Positions 62,191 to 64,000 of a DNA stretch of 64,000 nt are shown in pieces (the stretch's first letter is position 1; every line of letters begins with the position of its first letter). This stretch comes from Streptomyces viridiviolaceus (GTDB lineage Bacteria > Actinomycetota > Actinomycetes > Streptomycetales > Streptomycetaceae), in contig NZ_BMWA01000009.1 of assembly GCF_014650995.1 (NCBI RefSeq), forward strand, positions 45,512 through 109,511, read 5' to 3'. The translations under genes were made by a program, and so were the position numbers. The notes below the pieces were generated by a model, which saw only the letters and a program-made list of their open reading frames with translations, was not told where the DNA came from and did not search any database.

Positions 62191-63738
62191 ATGACGAACA
62201 CCGAGGCCGTGGCCGCGAGGGAGCCCGTGGAGGCCGTCGTGCGCACCGCCGCCGGCGCGGTGCGCGGGCGGCGGGAGGACGGCCTGACCGTCTTCCGCGG
62301 CATTCCGTTCGCCGAACCCCCGGTCGGCGAGGCCCGGTTCGCCGCGCCGCGCCCGGTGCGCGGCTGGGACGGCATACGTGACGCGTACGCCTTCGGGCCG
62401 CCGCCCCCGCAGGACCTGGGCCTCGCGGGCCGGACCGGCGTACCGGGCGCACCGGAGGGCGACGACTGGCTGACGGTCAACGTCTGGACCCCGGACCCCG
62501 ACCCGGCCGCCGGCCGCCCGGTGATGGTGTGGATCTACGGCGGCGCCTACAAGCTCGGCCACTCCGGCAGTCCCGGCTACGACGCCCGCCGCATCGCCGC
62601 CGACGGCGACCTCGTCGTCGTCACCTTCAACTACCGCGTCGGCATGGAGGGTTTCGCCCGCATCGAGGACGCCCCCGCCAACCGGGGCCTGCTCGACCAG
62701 CTGGCCGCGCTGGAGTGGGTGCGCGAGAACATCGCGGCGTTCGGCGGCGATCCCGGTCAGGTCACCGTCTTCGGCGAGTCGGCGGGCGCCGGCTCGATCG
62801 CCGCGCTGCTGGCCGTGCCGCGGGCGGCCGGGCTGTTCCGGCGGGCGATCGCGCAGAGCGTGCCGGGCACGTTCTTCTCCGACGAACTCGCCCGTGACAT
62901 CACCACCGCCCTCGCCGCCGAGGCCGGCCTGCGCCCCACGGTCGCCGACCTGTCGACGGTGGAGCCCGCCCGGCTGGTGACGGTGGGTCAGACGCTGGCC
63001 GCCAAGATGCTCCAGTACGTGGACCGCTGGGGACAGGCCGCGCCCACGGTGACCCCGTACTCGCCGGTCGTGGACGGCGAGGTCCTGCCGACGACGCCGT
63101 GGCAGGCGCTGGCGGCGGGGTCGGCCCGGGACGTCGACCTGGTCGTCGGCCACAACCGGGAGGAGTTCCGCCTCTTCCTCGCCATGGCCGGACAGCTCGG
63201 GCAGATCACCGACGAGCGGGCGGCGTCGGCGCTGCGCCTGTTCGCCCCGGGCCCGGACGGCGAACGGTCCTACCGCGCGGCCTTCCCCGACGCGTCCCCC
63301 GGTGAGCTGTACGAACGCGTCCAGACCGACTGGCTGTTCGCGATGCCCTCCCTCCACCTGGCCGAGGCCCACCTCAGGGGCGGTGGCCGGGCGCACGTCT
63401 ACGAGCTGACCTGGCCGGCCCCCGGCAACGGCGGTGCCCTCGGCGCCTGCCACGCCCTGGACCTCCCCCTGCTCTTCGGCACCTTCCACGCCGATCTGGG
63501 CGCCCTCCTCTTCGGCGGCACGGAACCGTCCCCGGACGCCCTGGCCCTCTCCGCCCGCTTCCGCGCGTCCTGGACCGCGTTCGCGAGGACCGGCGACCCC
63601 GGCTGGCCTGCCTACGACACCGAGCGGCGCCTGGTGCAGGTCCTGGACGCCGCCCCCGTCGTCGCCCCGTACCCGGAGGAGACCACCCGCCGCCTGTGGG
63701 ACGGTCACGAGTTCGCCGCGCTGCCTCTGCTGGGGTGA
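62191..63738 (+). CDS. Carboxylesterase type B
   Basis: 515 residues, alpha/beta hydrolase. The oxyanion-hole strand is PVMVWIYGGAYKLGHSG, the nucleophile elbow GESAGAGSIAALLAV has the catalytic Ser at about residue 192, and GACHALDLPLLFGTFHADLG carries the His. The N-terminal FRGIPFAEPPVGEARF motif is family-typical. No signal peptide is present, so it is a cytoplasmic esterase of unknown substrate. GGAGTGATCG precedes the ATG. Confidence 0.92.
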   Translation: MTNTEAVAAREPVEAVVRTAAGAVRGRREDGLTVFRGIPFAEPPVGEARFAAPRPVRGWDGIRDAYAFGPPPPQDLGLAGRTGVPGAPEGDDWLTVNVWTPDPDPAAGRPVMVWIYGGAYKLGHSGSPGYDARRIAADGDLVVVTFNYRVGMEGFARIEDAPANRGLLDQLAALEWVRENIAAFGGDPGQVTVFGESAGAGSIAALLAVPRAAGLFRRAIAQSVPGTFFSDELARDITTALAAEAGLRPTVADLSTVEPARLVTVGQTLAAKMLQYVDRWGQAAPTVTPYSPVVDGEVLPTTPWQALAAGSARDVDLVVGHNREEFRLFLAMAGQLGQITDERAASALRLFAPGPDGERSYRAAFPDASPGELYERVQTDWLFAMPSLHLAEAHLRGGGRAHVYELTWPAPGNGGALGACHALDLPLLFGTFHADLGALLFGGTEPSPDALALSARFRASWTAFARTGDPGWPAYDTERRLVQVLDAAPVVAPYPEETTRRLWDGHEFAALPLLG

Positions 63739-63836
63739 GGAAAGACCCGGGGGGTGTCCGCGAAGCCGCGCCCGCCCCGCGAAGCCTGGCGCGCTCCCGC
63801 GTGCCCGGCTTCGCTCGCACGGGCGTGCCCCGCGCC

Positions 63837-64000
63837 GCCGCGCCGGGTGAACGTCCGCGTGCGACGGGCAGACGGGTGTCCGCCCGGCATGTCCCCGGCC
63901 TTCGCCCGGGGGACTGCCGGAGCACGCCCCCGGATGCTCTCGCGCGGGTGGTGCCCCATGCGGCCGCGCGGGGTGAACGTGCGCGTGCGACGGGCAGGCG
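63837..64000. repeat. 38-bp direct repeat at the right edge
   Basis: GCCGCGCCGGGTGAACGTCC at 63837 and GCCGCGCGGGGTGAACGTGC at 63963 (126 bp apart) extend for 38 bases with three mismatches, ending CGACGGGCAGACG or CGACGGGCAGGCG. The second copy reaches the window end, so more copies may follow. No gene is seen from 63739 on. Confidence 0.75.

Overview
The window is GC-rich (about 72% by eye), with strong third-position GC, many GTG starts and compact operons. It contains mycothiol glycosyltransferase (MshA), CarD, MsiK, PhoR-PhoP, an HbpS-SenS-SenR set, GroEL2 and DasR-type operators. This is chromosomal core DNA of a Streptomyces. Gene order matches, as I remember it, the S. coelicolor stretch from about SCO4204 to SCO4300.

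Layout. 1-4.7 kb: end of mshA, a YbjN protein, a divergent AraC/DUF2000 pair, an MFS exporter and phosphoglycerate mutase. 4.7-8.2 kb: an accessory insert flanked by diverged direct repeats, holding an IS5-type transposase remnant, a formamidase/amide-channel/FmdB operon and a small Cys-rich protein. 8.2-12.5 kb: an MFS/ArsR-like pair, a ferritin-like protein and small membrane or metal-binding proteins, including the SCO4226-type nickel protein. 12.6-15.6 kb: phoU divergent from phoRP, with a PHO box; PhoR carries a His/Asp-rich tail. 15.7-24 kb: lipoprotein, carD, ispD-ispF, cysS and rlmB (its 3' end triplicated in tandem), then a DoxX membrane protein. 24-31 kb: nucleotidyltransferase, msiK, a WYL regulator with an operator, tRNA-Thr, an APH-like kinase and a frameshifted FAD oxidoreductase. 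31-37.8 kb: MFS, quinone oxidoreductase, FAD oxidoreductase, pentapeptide-repeat protein and M1 peptidase. 37.8-44.2 kb: hbpS divergent from senS-senR, a frameshifted GNAT-NUDIX fusion, TerD, ArfB, GNAT and flavin reductase. 44.5-52.2 kb: diguanylate cyclase CdgB behind a BldD-like box, then the GlcNAc block nagK-nagA and a sugar-binding lipoprotein divided by two dre-like sites. 52.4-64 kb: otsB/otsA separated by a 25-bp tandem array, gpgS, SAM riboswitch-thrC, a MoaD/ThiS carrier, cold-shock protein, groEL2 behind two abutting CIRCE elements, an Old Yellow Enzyme and a carboxylesterase.

How it fits together. Several genes serve stress and nutrient sensing: phosphate (PhoURP), redox/haem (HbpS-SenSR), c-di-GMP (CdgB), heat (CIRCE-groEL2), aminosugar uptake (MsiK, NagK-NagA and the binding protein, with similar dre-like operators at both loci) and compatible solutes (OtsAB, GpgS). 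The most unusual sequence features are the repeat-flanked amide island, the three copies of the rlmB C-terminus, the His-rich PhoR tail, the tandem repeats in intergenic regions, and two single-base frameshifts, which may be sequencing errors. I did not find a clearly new multi-gene defence or biosynthetic system.
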